Shown here: one piece after another, positions 9,833 through 22,900 of the stretch
Position numbering within the stretch: the first letter of the stretch is position 1
How the letters are laid out: each line of letters opens with the position of its first letter
Assembly: GCA_000226015.1 (NCBI GenBank)
Contig: JH155463.1
Coordinates: forward strand, 92,617 to 127,416
Length of the DNA: 34,800 bases
Origin: Mnemiopsis leidyi
Lineage: Eukaryota > Ctenophora > Tentaculata > Lobata > Bolinopsidae
Direction: 5' to 3'
Notes under the pieces: model-generated
The model's input: the letters and a program-made list of their open reading frames with translations, nothing else
Databases searched by the model: none
What the model was told of the DNA's origin: nothing
Program-made: the position numbers and the translations under genes

Positions 9833-12069
9833 TTAGAAGCTGTGTTCTCTTACCAAGATTCTCTGTACTCCTCTCCCTCCTTTTCCAGGGGAGACATTAT
9901 TTTTCCCGAGTTTGGTGTTGAAGACTCCCACTTTGTTGTTGACAGTGGATGTTCTGGAAGGACTGGGGGAGGGCGTGACTCTGTTTTCGCTGCCCTCTTT
10001 GAAGCGTTCTTTGTTCATCACTATGTAGCAGTTGATGACAAGGATGATGAAGAGTAAAGCTGCTGCTGCTACACTGCCGATTACAATATGTATCGTGCTC
10101 TGGTCGTCAATTAACTGAAAAACATATTGTTATAAAATGCGAAAAGTCAGTTTGAAATAACCCGTAGCACGACCAAACCCGCTTTATATTCCATAAAGTT
10201 TACCGCATGCTTCCATGACATCATAATAAAGTCACCTAAAGATGGCTAAAAGATCTTTGATCATCTGCACGAAATCGTCGAACGCTACACACAAATCTCC
10301 CAAACTAGAAGCAATCTCGTTGAGAAACCGAGCAAACTCCTCGAGGAGCATGGCACGTGCAGGAGAGAGAGCTCCTGTCCCGGTGTAAGGAGTAGATCTG
10401 ACAGGTGTGGTCTCTAGCTGGACCCTCTACCTTCACTACCCGGGATTCTAACTCACTTGCTAATTTTAGTCACGTGACCACGACTCTTACCCTACTCCTA
10501 CAGATTGTCATGATTATGTGTCTTGCATAATTTGGTGTGATTATGAGTCTTGCTCGGTCGGGTAGCTGGAATGAGATGCCAGGTTTGCAGTGTGGTCAGA
10601 TACTTAGCAGCTGCTGTTGAGATGAGGGTTTGAAACATGACACCAGCTCAGTAGCTCACTTCGAGGTCACTAAATTTCCGTGACACACCAGGAACCAAGT
10701 ATCCAGCTTCATTTCTGCTAGCTAGACTTCTGACACGTGCAATGCATTAAACAAGCAGATCATATCAATATGTATTGCTGGCCAGCTCCTGCTAAATTGA
10801 ATAACCAAGGTTTAGTTGAATAGTGTGATCTTCATTAACTCGCTGATGTAAATATATACTTTATTTGCCGTGTTAACCCAGGATCATGTCTACTAGAACC
10901 TACTTGTAGCCGAGCCGGCGTGTCGTCCTCGAAACTGAACCTTCACGTTCCACGTGTAACTTACATTTATACATCTATGATCTATACATACATGTATACA
11001 TCTATACATACATGTATAGTGTATACACCTATACATACAATCATACATGACATACATGTATACACCTATATCTAGTATCTAAACAGTTGTCATGGTAACA
11101 ATGAACATGTATTAACTCTAACCTGATAGTAAGTGGGAAGACACCCAGTTTTGTGGACCTCCCCGTCCGTCCCATAACAAGACTCAGGGAGGGCGGGCTG
11201 GTGAAGTCTGGAGTAGTCGGCTGGAGCGACACAGCCGCAACATTGTAGTTTTGTCTGGAGTCTGGTGAAGAAGTCAGTGTAGAGGGAGGAGGGGGAGGTG
11301 AGGAGAGAGACACACTCGTAGTGCAGGATGTCTATCAAACTGCAGGGAGAGTGGGGTTGTTATTTACAATTTGAGTCATGTCAGTTAGAGAAATTATAAG
11401 TTTTGTGTTCAAGAGAAAACTATTTATGTAAATGTTGTTAGGGATTCTTTTAATTTTAAGATTATTATTTATGGAATATAAATGTCAAAACTTCTTACTT
11501 CTGCTTATTAAGGAAAGTGAAGAGAGCTAATCCAAACTGAACTAACAATAGCAGTATAACTGTGTAGCAATAGATCTGTGGAAAATCCTCATTAGTTAAA
11601 CCGTACGTTTAACGTAAAGTTGATAACCCATAATTTTTTGGATTTCTAGCGTTAATTTTTAGGAGATTTTCTGATGAATGATTTTCCCAAAGTTTGAGTT
11701 TAGTTAATCTGAATCATTTGTGTAAACAACATGTGAAGTTTTTAATTTTACTGTAAATAACCTGAAGTAGTTGTCTCCTTTTGAATCCAACCCCAAGAAC
11801 ACAAATCAGGGAACACAACGTTACTAGTGCCCCAAACAGCACCACCAACATCCTCAGATCAAAAAACACGTGACGCAGCACATCAAGATAAGGATATCCC
11901 ATCTGCTTGTTGACGTAGAGATATATCCCCAGTGCTGTAAGAGTCAGACCAGCCAGGAGGAAGAGGATGGCCCAGATGAGGATTATTGTCGTCATGAGGG
12001 TGATGATGAGCTTGTCTGATCTCGGTTTGGGTGGTCGCAGATACATTGATCCTTGGTTCTTGTACATGA
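9833..12069 (-). CDS. Tetraspanin, four coding exons
   Basis: In transcript order the exons are 12069-11762 (ATG at 12067), 11575-11499, 11339-11123 and 10114-9833 (TAA), giving 293 residues with all phases in register. A TTGCAG acceptor just before the ATG implies an untranslated first exon upstream. Four membrane segments lie near residues 20-50, 71-95, 103-124 and 207-232. The large extracellular loop (about 125-206) has the family signature CCG at 161-163, with a further Cys at 164, PESC (Cys182) and GC (Cys194). Family members organise receptors and adhesion proteins into membrane microdomains. The cytoplasmic tail is long, about 60 residues, basic and Ser/Pro-rich (TPSPSPSRT), whereas typical tails are 5-20 residues. 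Intron 3 (10115-11122) carries a cluster of CACGTG palindromes. Confidence 0.93.
10354..10956. promoter_or_regulatory. Cluster of four CACGTG palindromes in tetraspanin intron 3
   Basis: CACGTG occurs at 10354-10359, 10471-10476, 10734-10739 and 10951-10956. Chance expectation at this base composition is about one per 8 kb. CACGTG is the canonical E-box bound by bHLH-ZIP factors of the USF, TFE/MITF and MYC/MAX types. Regulatory function is inferred from clustering only. Confidence 0.4.
10975..11076. repeat. ATACATACATGT-type simple repeat
   Basis: A run of degenerate TATACATACATGTATACATC units lies within intron 3 of the tetraspanin gene, close to the exon 3 donor at 11122. It is a typical impure tetranucleotide microsatellite. 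Confidence 0.8.
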
Positions 12070-14513
12070 CTGCAATTGTAATGGGGTTAAGACTTAGTTT
12101 CACAGTAATATTTGTAGTAGTTGTACAATAACAGTCAAGAACCTGGTTGAAAGTTGATTGAACAATAACGACACAATTTTCATATTCATTTCATAGTATT
12201 GTACAAGAAGCTGACCAACCAAATAGTTTGGCAAATCATACTCCTTTATCATGTATAACTTATTCAAAACCGATTTAAGTGGGGGCTAATTTTAAATCTC
12301 CATTCGCTATTGTCTAGATTGAAGCGCTGTTTTTCAAAATGATCAAGGTACTCATTGTGCTTAAATCTTGTCCTTACAGTTACACCTGTATTTCGAACTT
12401 AATTATTTCACCAATTACCGAACTTTATGAATGGTCGGCGTGGTGGCAAGTAGAATATATATAACTGATAAAAACTGAGGAATAAAAATCAGATATAATA
12501 TAAGCACGTTTGTCTGTTTATAATAGTTTTCTGACCTCTGAGTGATTCGGATTAGTACTTAGTCTTACTTCCTGCTGTAAAAAGCCATTCAGACAGCTGC
12601 CATCTTCAATGGAAAACAGTGTAGAAAATTGAATAGAAGAAAACGGCCTCGGAGAGAAATGTTCCTTCTTGAAGGTGAATTCTCATTTGGATGCATTTAT
12701 ACTACAGATCATCCTAACCCGAATCGAACCTTCGATTGTCTAATAGTAATACATGATGCAACGGCCCTTGATGTAAGATGTATGCAGTATGACTATGAAT
12801 CAGCATGACTATGGATAATGCCAATTATACTAAGAGTACGTTGCGTGATGTATCTTGAGCTTTATCCTGACATTCCCACACGACTTGACTCGTTTTAGAA
12901 GTAAAATCCATGCATATCCTTGACGAGATCATATTCGTCTACCGTTCTAACGAAATGATCTCGTTCAGCTTTGAGCTGCGATCAGAGTCGGTAATATAAG
13001 GATATCCCGACACAGTCACAGATTGTCATTGACTAGATTAAAATTTATTTCGTCTACCGACGTACCGTTATAGCTGTGAGCTGGTAAGAGAGCTGAGAGT
13101 GTAACTGTAAAGAAGAATAAAACGAAAAAGAAGGACCACTACTAGTAAAAGAACTAGAGCCAGGGTGCCGAAAAGTGATATAAATTTAAACTTGAAGCAC
13201 AAGGTAAAAAAGGAGAGCATGATAATCGTAGGTAAATGCTAATCCTGGCTGGCCTCGTGATTTATTCCTAGCCCTAACCACTTCGGCTACCACACCGCCA
13301 CCTGACAAAGCGAAGCGAAGTTCAAAGCTAAGCCTAATGACCGGGATTGCATATATTCTGACAAATCAGCGCCATTCGAAGTAATAATGATATTATTACT
13401 ATGACGACACACAGGGGCTAAATTTTAAGAAGATCTGAACAATAAAATATAGTATCGCCGGGAACCAAGATTAAATGGAATGAATATCCCATTTTTCTGT
13501 AACACTTACTGTCACTACGACATCGCCAATTTGTCGGCATGACCGAAGGCACGGAAAACAAGAATAAATTATTCAGAGTAAACTTAAAGCAGAATCTCAC
13601 AGATCAGCAACTCAAGAGGCTTAACAAATGACTGGGACCGGATCTTAATTCTGTTAAACTGCTAACTGGCCGAACAAAAGCCAGACATCCCAAATTGATG
13701 ATTTCGTTACAGTTTTAGGACACTGTTGAGAGTGGGGCTAGAATCGGGTTACAAAACGCAGAAAAAAAGAGTTTCTTCAAGGTGAAATAACATTAACATG
13801 GTAACTGTACGTACAGAATAAATACAAAATTCAGTAAAAATATTAAACGTGCGAATAGTCGCACACAGGTTGAAGAATATCACCTGGTGGTAAAACTGAA
13901 AATTTTTGCCGTAACCTTACAAAACAAAATATCTATCCATTAAATTCGTGGACCGTAATTAGATTATAACATAATGATAAATTTTAACGGGCTAAATAAC
14001 CGAGTAATAATTTAATAAAGATGTTTTCCGATTTTGAATGTTTTCCATATAAGTTTCATTAAGCAAAATTCAAGATTTTCTCATCTTATTTACTTCTTAT
14101 CTGCGATCACCTAATTCATAACAATGTCATAAACAAAAATAAAATTCTGGCGATACTAGTTTTATCAACCACTACTCATAAATATAAGTATCAAGGAATT
14201 ATTTGCTTTCTTTAGAACTATCCATGCTATTATATAGAAGTCTTACGAAAACAAAGCTAAGCTAGATGACGCAAACTGAAGAAAATAACTATTAGTTCCT
14301 TCAAATATGGACCACTCAAAGAAGAAGTCTACTTTATTCGGGTAACACTAACGCTGCAAGAAGTTGAGACGTGTAAATCACATGACAAGATCGAGATCCT
14401 TAGAAGTGTGTTGGCAAGTACGGCTGGACAGTTGGAAGTGCAAAAGCAAAGACCAGTTGTAACTGCAAGGCCGGTAAAGTGGTTGATGAGTCACTGAAGT
14501 TGGGCGCAGCCCT

Positions 14514-14541
14514 CACCTGATAAATGTGTTATCACCAGGTG
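14514..14541. repeat. Short inverted repeat (hairpin)
   Basis: CACCTG at 14514-14519 is complementary to CAGGTG at 14536-14541. An inner ATAA/TTAT pairing and an outer GCAG/CTGC pairing occur across small bulges. I have no evidence that it is transcribed. Confidence 0.5.
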
Positions 14542-14978
14542 CTGCCAAATTAGATTGTACCTTGGCTCAACGGGTTTGAAATATCACTGTGCTATTTCTG
14601 AATTGCCAGTATGGCTATGATTTTGCCATGGTTGCTTGTACTGCTCGGCCCGGAAAAATTATCAGTAATCCTGTCATGAAGCTGTGAAGGATAAACTGCA
14701 GGTTAAATTGAAAACGTCATCAGATAAACGGATTGCAGACTCAAGTTACGGGCGCTATATCCCCGAATCCTCATACATATCAAATTAGAAGATAATTTCT
14801 AGCCCTCTAGGTATTACAAACGTTATTGTTATGATTAAAATTGCGACATTAACTTTTAGAGTCTGTATTCTAGCGGGCTTTTAAGTCTAATCTTACTAAA
14901 ATAGCAGGAAATTCCGTTAAATTAACATAAAATAACTTTAATTTCTACAAAATGTAGTTTCAACTAAAAACGAACCAT

Positions 14979-14984
14979 TTTATT
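14979..14984 (-). terminator. Candidate poly(A) signal of the MDC1-like gene
   Basis: TTTATT on the plus strand reads AATAAA on the minus strand, about 150 bases after the stop codon at 15133-15135. It fits a short 3' UTR. Confidence 0.5.
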
Positions 14985-15132
14985 TGTTGGGCTTCGTAGG
15001 AGGAACCATGCAAGGTTTCTAACAAAAAGCGACTAGATTATCTACATCGGGTTTACCCAAAAGATTTTCCATCAATCAATTAAAAACGAGTCAATACCGA
15101 AAACGGCTGTTATCATATTCATAACAAAGAAA

Positions 15133-16992
15133 CTAAAAATCAGGAGATTTTTCCCTCAGGGAGAACTCCTGTAGACAAAGTTCCTGACGAAGTGCCCCAG
15201 TAAGAATCAACTCGGGAGTACAAATAGGAGCTCCGCTCTTTCTCAGCGTCGTCAGTTTGTCGTCAGGAGTCGCTATGATGATCACGTTATCGTCTGAAGC
15301 TTTAGGAGCTTTCTTTATCATCGCCCCGCCATTACAGCCTGAAGAAGACGTTGTCATGGTAACGAGTGCTTCGAGTGTTTGTTTCACTTGAACTGCTGGT
15401 CTGGGTAATATTGGAGGTGCGAAAATTGGGCAATGAGACTAAACGACATGATTGGGTTACCAACTGGGGAGAAACCAGAAAGTTAGGTTACTGTAGAAAT
15501 TTAGCCTGGTTATAGTGCTATAAACTAATGAGATGATTTCGTTGCGCATTTCAATTTCGTCGCTGGGCATCAAGAAAGTTCGGGAATCGCCGAATATAAT
15601 CGATGTTAAATTACTAAATTTGAATTATCATGCCGCACCGTTCGAATCACGAAGTTACTACAGAAATCAGGTAATTTATCAGTAAACTTTTAAGAAAGAT
15701 GCTAAAGAGGAAAATTTCGTCATAATATAGATATTGAGTTTCAACAAAAAATTGAGCACGAAGAAATTTTTTGTTCTCAACTTTATCAAGGCGCCAAATT
15801 AGATCTGCCAATGCACATGGCAATTCCGTATCTTCGTTCAATGATAAGTCAAAGCTAAAAACATCTACAAGAAGCGGGGCCGGGTGACAACTTTCTGCTT
15901 AAATTTTCATTGAAATCAACCAGGACTTTCATTAACCAGGACTTTAATTAAACAGGAAATTAACAGGACTTTAATTAAACAGGACTTTAATAATAACATC
16001 GAAGTTCCAATCTTACCCGAAAAGAAAAAATAACATACTGAAACTGAATCGCAGAAAAACTGACTCGGTAAAGTAATACTGATAAAACATACTTATAATG
16101 GGTTGGAACTGCTCGGGGGTAGGTTCGCAGGTCTTGGTGACAAACAAACTCCAGCCGGAGAGGAAAGGACAGTTCCGCGCTGCAGTGAGAGACTTGGTCA
16201 GAGTAAACTTGTACTTTCTCTCGGTCTCCTTGTCCTTTATCGTGTAGTTCGTCGTGTCTGACAGGAAGATTACAGTAGGGGGTTGTCTTGGTGGATAACT
16301 CTAATCACTACAGCACACTGTGTCATTTGAGACAGACTTTTAAGGTAAGTTTTAAAAAATTATTTTTGTCAAATAAAACGCACCGAGAAAAGTTTTACTC
16401 TTCTTGCTGTCCTTTAGCCAGTCTTCACTGACAATTGGGATACCTCTACCAATAGCACACAAGAACTTGGAGGTTCTTTTTATCTGAAACGGTTGAAGGG
16501 TTATCAGTCAGCGAATTCTTATGAAATATACCCCAAAATAAGATTACTCTGCTGCCGTAGTCTCTATAATATAGTCATTAGTCCATGACAATACGTTGAG
16601 AAATCACGTGTACAACATTGCAATACTTATTCTTGGTCACATACGTGCATTTTGCAAACAAATTTCTTTCTTTGAAGAAGAAAGAAGACCTATTTAAGCC
16701 TAACATGTTATTTGATAACTTCAGTAGGGCCAGAAGTCTAAGGAGGAATCGTTCCCGCTTTCATAGTGATTAAAAACTAAGTACGAAGATTTATGATTAA
16801 AACTCTAAACCCGTCTCTAAACCTTGGACTAGTTTATTAATTATCAACAGAGAAATGATAAACCTTGTCCGTAACAAGATGAGTACATGTGTTGATGTCA
16901 CTGGAGATCAGTCCGTCCAGAGCAGCGATGTTCTTCTTAGCTGTGTTGTCGGCCGTTATTCCCGTGTACACAACCTCCACTCTCTCGTTGAC
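15133..16992 (-). other. Tandem BRCT domains of the MDC1-like protein
   Basis: BRCT1 spans exons 16992-16864 and 16483-16384 and runs into 16257-16093. It includes [24 protein letters not shown] and the BRCT Trp in SEDWL. BRCT2 lies in 16257-16093 and 15338-15133, with [10 protein letters not shown], the GG turn in [15 protein letters not shown] and [12 protein letters not shown]. By alignment from memory, the Thr of YTG and the Arg and Lys of KRTSK sit where human MDC1 has T1898, R1933 and K1936, which bind phospho-Ser139 and the C-terminal carboxylate of H2A.X. The phosphopeptide pocket therefore appears intact. Confidence 0.85.
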
Positions 16993-19900
16993 CTGATGAG
17001 AAGGTTCTAGAGATTTTATTTCACAAATTAGTTATCTCTACTTGGCACAGGAAACTTAATTAATATCTTTAATATGTACCAGCAAGGGAGAGAATCGGGC
17101 AGCTCGCCTAACTATACTCTTGACTAGACTTACATTTTGACAACGTGCCCAAAGTTTAGATTGTACAACTACAACACGCATGGATCTTGCGGGTAAAATG
17201 ATATGTAACGGATGTCCTAGACCCACGAGAGTCGTAGAATAAGCGCTATTATACAGAATCACGAAGTAAAGAACAAGTGACTTCTGGTTGTAAAATCTTT
17301 TGTCGTTGAAAATAAATCCAAACTTGAATCATGTATATTGTAAGTCGCAGGACGCAAAGCGTGCATCCAGCCAGAAAGGACACGTGGTTTTCAGGTACCC
17401 TATAAATGTAAATGCTGGTCTAACTTTTCTTCTAGCTCAAGAATAAGGGGTTACATAGAGGGTCAGGTAATATTTTTTCGGCTTCGAGACTATCAAATTC
17501 GGATTCCTCGTCAAATTTTACGTGAAATTACTGGTGTACCTTTTCTTCTACCTCAGAGTCGAAAATTTTCATTTTTTGGCAAAAGGGGGTCAATAAGGGC
17601 CATATAGGGGGTCTAAATAAGGTTAACTTTATGTCTGTGTAAAACCTATGTATAATGAACCTAGCATGACAATATATTTCGCTACCCCACTCCCCTGATA
17701 GGAATACAACTCAGACACAAACCTGGGAACGTCGGGGTGAGGGCTGGGGAACAGTGGGCCGGTAGTTTCTGTTGACTATGGCAGTTGTTGGAGACTCCTC
17801 TTTCTTCACTGCTGGACTGGATGTCTGGGAAGGTTTTATTAGTGTTGTAGAAGAATCAGGCCAGTAAACCCCTCTAGTTCCCACACCGTGCAGTAAACAG
17901 TTACCTAGTTACGGTCGGATTGAGATTTGAGGGGATGGCCTGGTTTGTGTGAACAAACCAGGTTTGTGAGATAAACTAAATATTGCCCAAACTGCACAAA
18001 TTACTCCATAGCAATCCTAGAGGAAGAAACTAATATTGAAGTGCCTTGACCGTCCTGTCTCCTGAGACAGACAAGTGTGGCTTCATTTGTGGTTCACTGT
18101 GGACAGTGAAGTTTCAGGTTTTACAGAATGTCTAAAAAGACAATCTATGAGAAAGACAAATTAGCAGCTGCCTACAGATAATTTACAACAGCTGCGACTG
18201 ATTACTGCTGAGTTGTCAGATAGTCGTCACATACATCGGTAGCCACTCAGTTTGAGTATTTTTTTCTAAAGCAAAGTTTATTTTTATTTTAAATTTTTCA
18301 TGATGATTAATTCAACCAAAGTTTGCAGTTGAATTGGGAAATCACGACTATTAAAAGGAGTATAAATGCATTAACAAGCAGCGACTTCAAATTGATTTTG
18401 TACCATATCTGACCAAGAATTGTTTGAATCCAATGTTATTGTGTTGTGTGAGAGCACTGCCTAGTGCACAGTTTCATAGCATGTTCATAGTTACTCGTGA
18501 TGCGGGATCTAGTTGTGTACGGTGTGTCACTGTACCACATAATAAATAGTCTGGTTAGTCACAGTTATCCTACCAATAGCCATGGCAACACGGATCGATG
18601 TGTATGAGAGAAGGACACAGGATGTTATAAACATTCCGGCCTTTATAGAATAGTGTCTAATTAAAAGTATAGTTATTTAATGTATAATGAGTTGTCGTCT
18701 ATGAAGTATTGAACATTATTGCAAGGCTGTGAATGTGAGTGTTGCTCTTTTTAAGCTTAAGATTTTAAATAAGTTAATGGTAAAGTAAGCGTTTTGTTTA
18801 AACTTTAAAGAACCATCCCGCAGTCGGCAGCTATCAAGATGACAACACGATTTTTTGACCATTTGGCCTACGTCTAGGTGTCATGGTCATATTTTCTAAT
18901 AATTGTGGTCACACGGTCAAAATTTTGACCATTACAAAATCCAAATTTTCCATAGAAATGAATTCCAGGGTGCCATGGTCAGTGCCTCACCCCTCCCCCT
19001 ATTTACTTCCCCTTTTTACGTTACTTCCTCAGTTACCGCCTTTACTACGAGAACAAAGCGCTATAAATCACTTGTCGATTTACAATACGCGAGGGATCGT
19101 TGTCATTTGTCATTGTTGAAGAGTTAATTTGTAGAATTTTTTACACAAAGATAATTCTAAAACTTTTGTTTCTGACCTTCTCATCTGACATTTTTACATC
19201 AGATGTTTTTGTAAAATCCTGGTTTGTATTACAATAATTTCTTGTACAAGTTAGTTTTATACATAATCGAGAGTTGTGGGTGTAGGGACTAGACATAATA
19301 CATACTTCCACAACCACAGCTGGCCCCAATTATAGTTTAACGATGTCTTTTCTCCCCAATTTTTTAGCATGCTGGTTTAACTTTAACGAAATGATGCACA
19401 GTTTAGTTTAGTTTAGTTTCAATTATTTGTTGATGAAGAGTTCACCTGATTTTTGGGAAAGGGTCACACATTTTTCGTATAATGGCAGCGATTGGTCATC
19501 TAATATCAAAAACACTGTCACATAAATTGATATGTGACAGTGTTGTTTTTAAAAAACAACGTTCTCAACTACAGTAACTACAGTAAACCCTCAACTATCA
19601 AGAGGATGTATTATATTATTTTCAGGCAGTAATAAAGTTGGAAACAGCACGAGTCTTACTGACAAATGCGAAGGTAAGCTGAACTAGAGCCACGAGATCT
19701 GCAGACTATGGCTTTGAATATTTATCTTTAAATTCATAGGAAAATTCATGTAGCTGCTCTGCGATTTCCAGTAAATCATCATACTTTGAAACTTTATGAA
19801 TAGTAGATTTGTAAAAGGACATTGCACGTATGATTTAAACATTCTCTACCCAACAAGGTCGTCTGTGCGTGAACCAATGGCGAAGCAGCATTTAAGCGCA

Positions 19901-22900
19901 AACCAATCATACTCGAATTTCGAGATAACCATCCACTTATAAACAGCTTAAGGTTTCACTGACCAATGAGGGACACTTATAACCGTGACGACTGTTATCT
20001 AACTTGCGGGAAATAATAAACAATTTTCTTGTGCTAAGTTTCTGTTGTGGGAATTAGAAAATTTCAGATTCTGCTTACTAAAGTTAATTTTCTTTCCTCC
20101 TCTTGGTAACCATGACCACATCATCTGCCCAATTCTCTAACCAAACACTTTACGGCATAAAAAGTGGTCCAGTGAGATACCTTTGGGGAGGTTATTTTTT
20201 CTTTGTGCTTCTCTCATCTCTGATTGGAGACTCCATCATTCTGATTGCTTCCATAAAATACAGAGCCTTCAAACTTCACAAAGTCATCGTTGTCATCATC
20301 CAACACATAGCGGTCTGTGACTTGATAGTGTCGGTCACTTACATAGCACCTCGGATGATTTCATTGTTTGCTGATGGGTGGATACTCGGAGATAGCCTTT
20401 GCTACACTTATGCCTACATCAAGTACTTCTTTAACCAAGCTGGTATACTCTTGATCTGCACTATGACAACAACAAAGCTGTTTATGGTCAAATATCCTCT
20501 GCGGTCCAGGACATGGTCAGCCAAAAGGGGTAAACTGATTTGCAGCATTGCCTGGATTTTATCTCTGATGCTTCCAATAGTGTCCTCTGTGATAATTGAT
20601 GCTAGCGATATCGCGTTCGACTACAAGTCTTACACCTGTGACTTTGGTTTCACAGCAGAGATTTGGAATTGGTTGGCTCCAGCATTAACAGCGGCTTTTT
20701 CGGTGTTGCCTAACTGCTTGGTTTTGGCTACAACAGTTAAACTGCTCATCGAGGCTAAAGGTCTGGCAGGAAGGCAGCGACAGAGCTTGAAATGGCAGGG
20801 TATCGTGACGACAGTTGCAACTTCAATTGTCTATGGCATATCGGTGCTGCCTTACGCAGTCTATAGAATTTTGGTTCCAGTTATGCCGTCCGCTCAGCCG
20901 GGCAGTTTCTTCAAGATTCATTACTACCGAGTCTCTCTATCATTCCTTTCGCTGAACACAATAAGCAACATCTACATCATATCTATAGCTTGACAGTTTC
21001 CAGCTTTAGGAAATTTCTCAGATCAAAACTTGGCCTGTCAACAAGAATGCCACCAGCTACAACTGACGGTAATTACAGTTCCTTGTAGACTGATTTACTC
21101 GATTAAGTTGTTGACTAAACAGATCCTCTAGTTTCAATTATCTCCCGAAAGGCGAAAGTAACACAACTTATGACAGATTATTTTTGGCAGGTGCAAGAGA
21201 GGGGCCTGAGAGCACCATCAACCAAAGAGAAGGTAAATTTCATTGACCCAATCAAACCACAATTATACCAGGTAGAAACAAGAAGTAATTGTGAGTCAAA
21301 TTTCTTCATTCTTTTTTGCATAAAAGCAATTATTAAGCATATTTTGATGAAAAATTGTGATTTAGGTACAAGAGAGACGATCATCCAGGGACGATAAAAA
21401 AGTGGCACAACCATCGACTTTTTACTGAAATCATGGGCAGATCAACAAACTCACCAAACTGAAAACTCTGTGGTTAAAAAACAGTGGAACATCGAGAATG
21501 AAAATATAAAGAATTCTGGCAGTGAGAAAATATTGGGTCTTATTATTGAATCCGATTGTTTTATTTTTCTCTGCCCGAAGACTCGAGTCTAGATTTTGTA
21601 ACGGACAAGCGTTTATATTTCATCCTGACTGGTGCTCTTCATTTGGTAATCGGACTGAATCACTAACGGACGGAATCGCTAACAATATTACTACAGTTAT
21701 TGATTCTGTTCGCTTTTTGGACTGTATATGTATCGCTTACACTAATTTAGGGTTAGCGATTCAGTCAAACGAAATCACTAAGCGGACGGAATCAATGATT
21801 TTAGCGATTCAGCCCTACAATTGTTTTTTGAAACCAAAACTTAAGAATCATATCACAGATAAATAATTGCGACTGATCTTAAATTAAAACGTGCATTTTT
21901 GCGGCGGGTTTTTTTACTTATCTTAAGCTTAGTTTTACTATTGGTAGTGTTAATACACTCACTGCTTACAATCGTTCAATTACTTAACTATTTTCCATGT
22001 ATTCAGTGTCCAAACGTTAAATTTTGCAGACTTATCCAAAAACTGACCGAAAATTACAAAGCTGAAATAATTAGTTTTAACACGAATCCTAAACGAACTA
22101 TCCAATGAAAGGTCGACCTTTGTGTGACTGAAGCAAAGTAAATCTGATTTTAAAAAAAAAAATCTGATAAAAGTTTCGCTGACCGGCAGTTTTACATTCG
22201 CTGACGAAAATACTCCTCCATAGACATTAAATGAATCCTTTCCTAAACTATCTTACTTTCAGTTGTGATTAAGATATACCTATCAATACTAATGAGCAAA
22301 GAAAAAGGCAGCAATTTTCTATTTCGTCATTTCATGGTTGCTCCTTTACAAATTCAGCAGTTTTCGCTAAACAAATTATCATCATCTGAAGATATTAACT
22401 ACCCTGAGGCCGCGGGTGCTAAGTAACCATAGGAATTGTATTCATTATGTAGAGATTGCAGGTGCAATTTAACAACGTTAATTGAACCCGTCGTTATCGT
22501 TCTTTCTATTTCAACAAACGCTCTGCAACTATCATTTCTAAATAATGGCACGAAAGAAGAAAAATCAAAAAAGTCTTGGCCGTCAATGAGAGGAACAATA
22601 AAACAGCCGAAGAACGGGGTTCCTGCTAGTCATTATAATTTTTACAAATCAAAAGCCGAAAAAAGCTACTAAATTATAACAAAATGAAAAAATAGGAAGA
22701 AAAAATCTAACCTTTTTCCGTTTTCCTCTGCCGACGGTAATGACAGGCGAAACTTCAATCTCTTGCTTCACTTCTTGCTTCACTTCTTGCTTCCTCAACT
22801 CCCGCCCTCCCCTCTTTCTCAAATCTTGGTGTTGTTCTTCCAGCACTGGCTCCTCCTTCACCTCCCTTCTGCCTCTCCCGCTCTTCATTTCCAGCTCTTC

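Larger units (their letters stand above)
12070..15132. other. Intergenic region between tetraspanin and the MDC1-like gene
   Basis: No coding exon is supported. The left part should hold the tetraspanin 5' UTR exon and promoter. The right part holds the 3' UTR of the MDC1-like gene, with AATAAA on the minus strand at 14979-14984. In between are a tRNA box-A-like motif on the minus strand at 13271-13291 and a CACCTG/CAGGTG hairpin at 14514-14541. The rest is AT-rich and unremarkable. Confidence 0.5.
17825..22711 (-). other. 4.9-kb intron of the MDC1-like gene hosting a GPCR
   Basis: This is the largest intron seen, between the basic exon (donor AAG/GTTAGA at 22711) and the 102-base exon at 17824 (acceptor CTTCCCAG). 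Both flanks are in phase 0. It contains an opposite-strand GPCR at 20112-20993, a hairpin at 19508-19548, a 16-bp palindrome at 18915-18930, a short GTTTA repeat near 19400 and an inverted repeat at 21653-21766. The rest shows no supported exon. Confidence 0.6.

Noticed and set aside
12718..12735. tRNA box-B-like GGTTCGATTCG on the minus strand
   Set aside because: The T-arm does not pair, no box A lies at the right distance, and no cloverleaf could be drawn.
15339..15392. Longer last exon of the MDC1-like gene starting at acceptor CCAGCAG (15392)
   Set aside because: It keeps the frame but inserts 18 residues into BRCT2. The acceptor TCTTCTTCAG at 15339-15341 gives the expected PIISCNGG junction.
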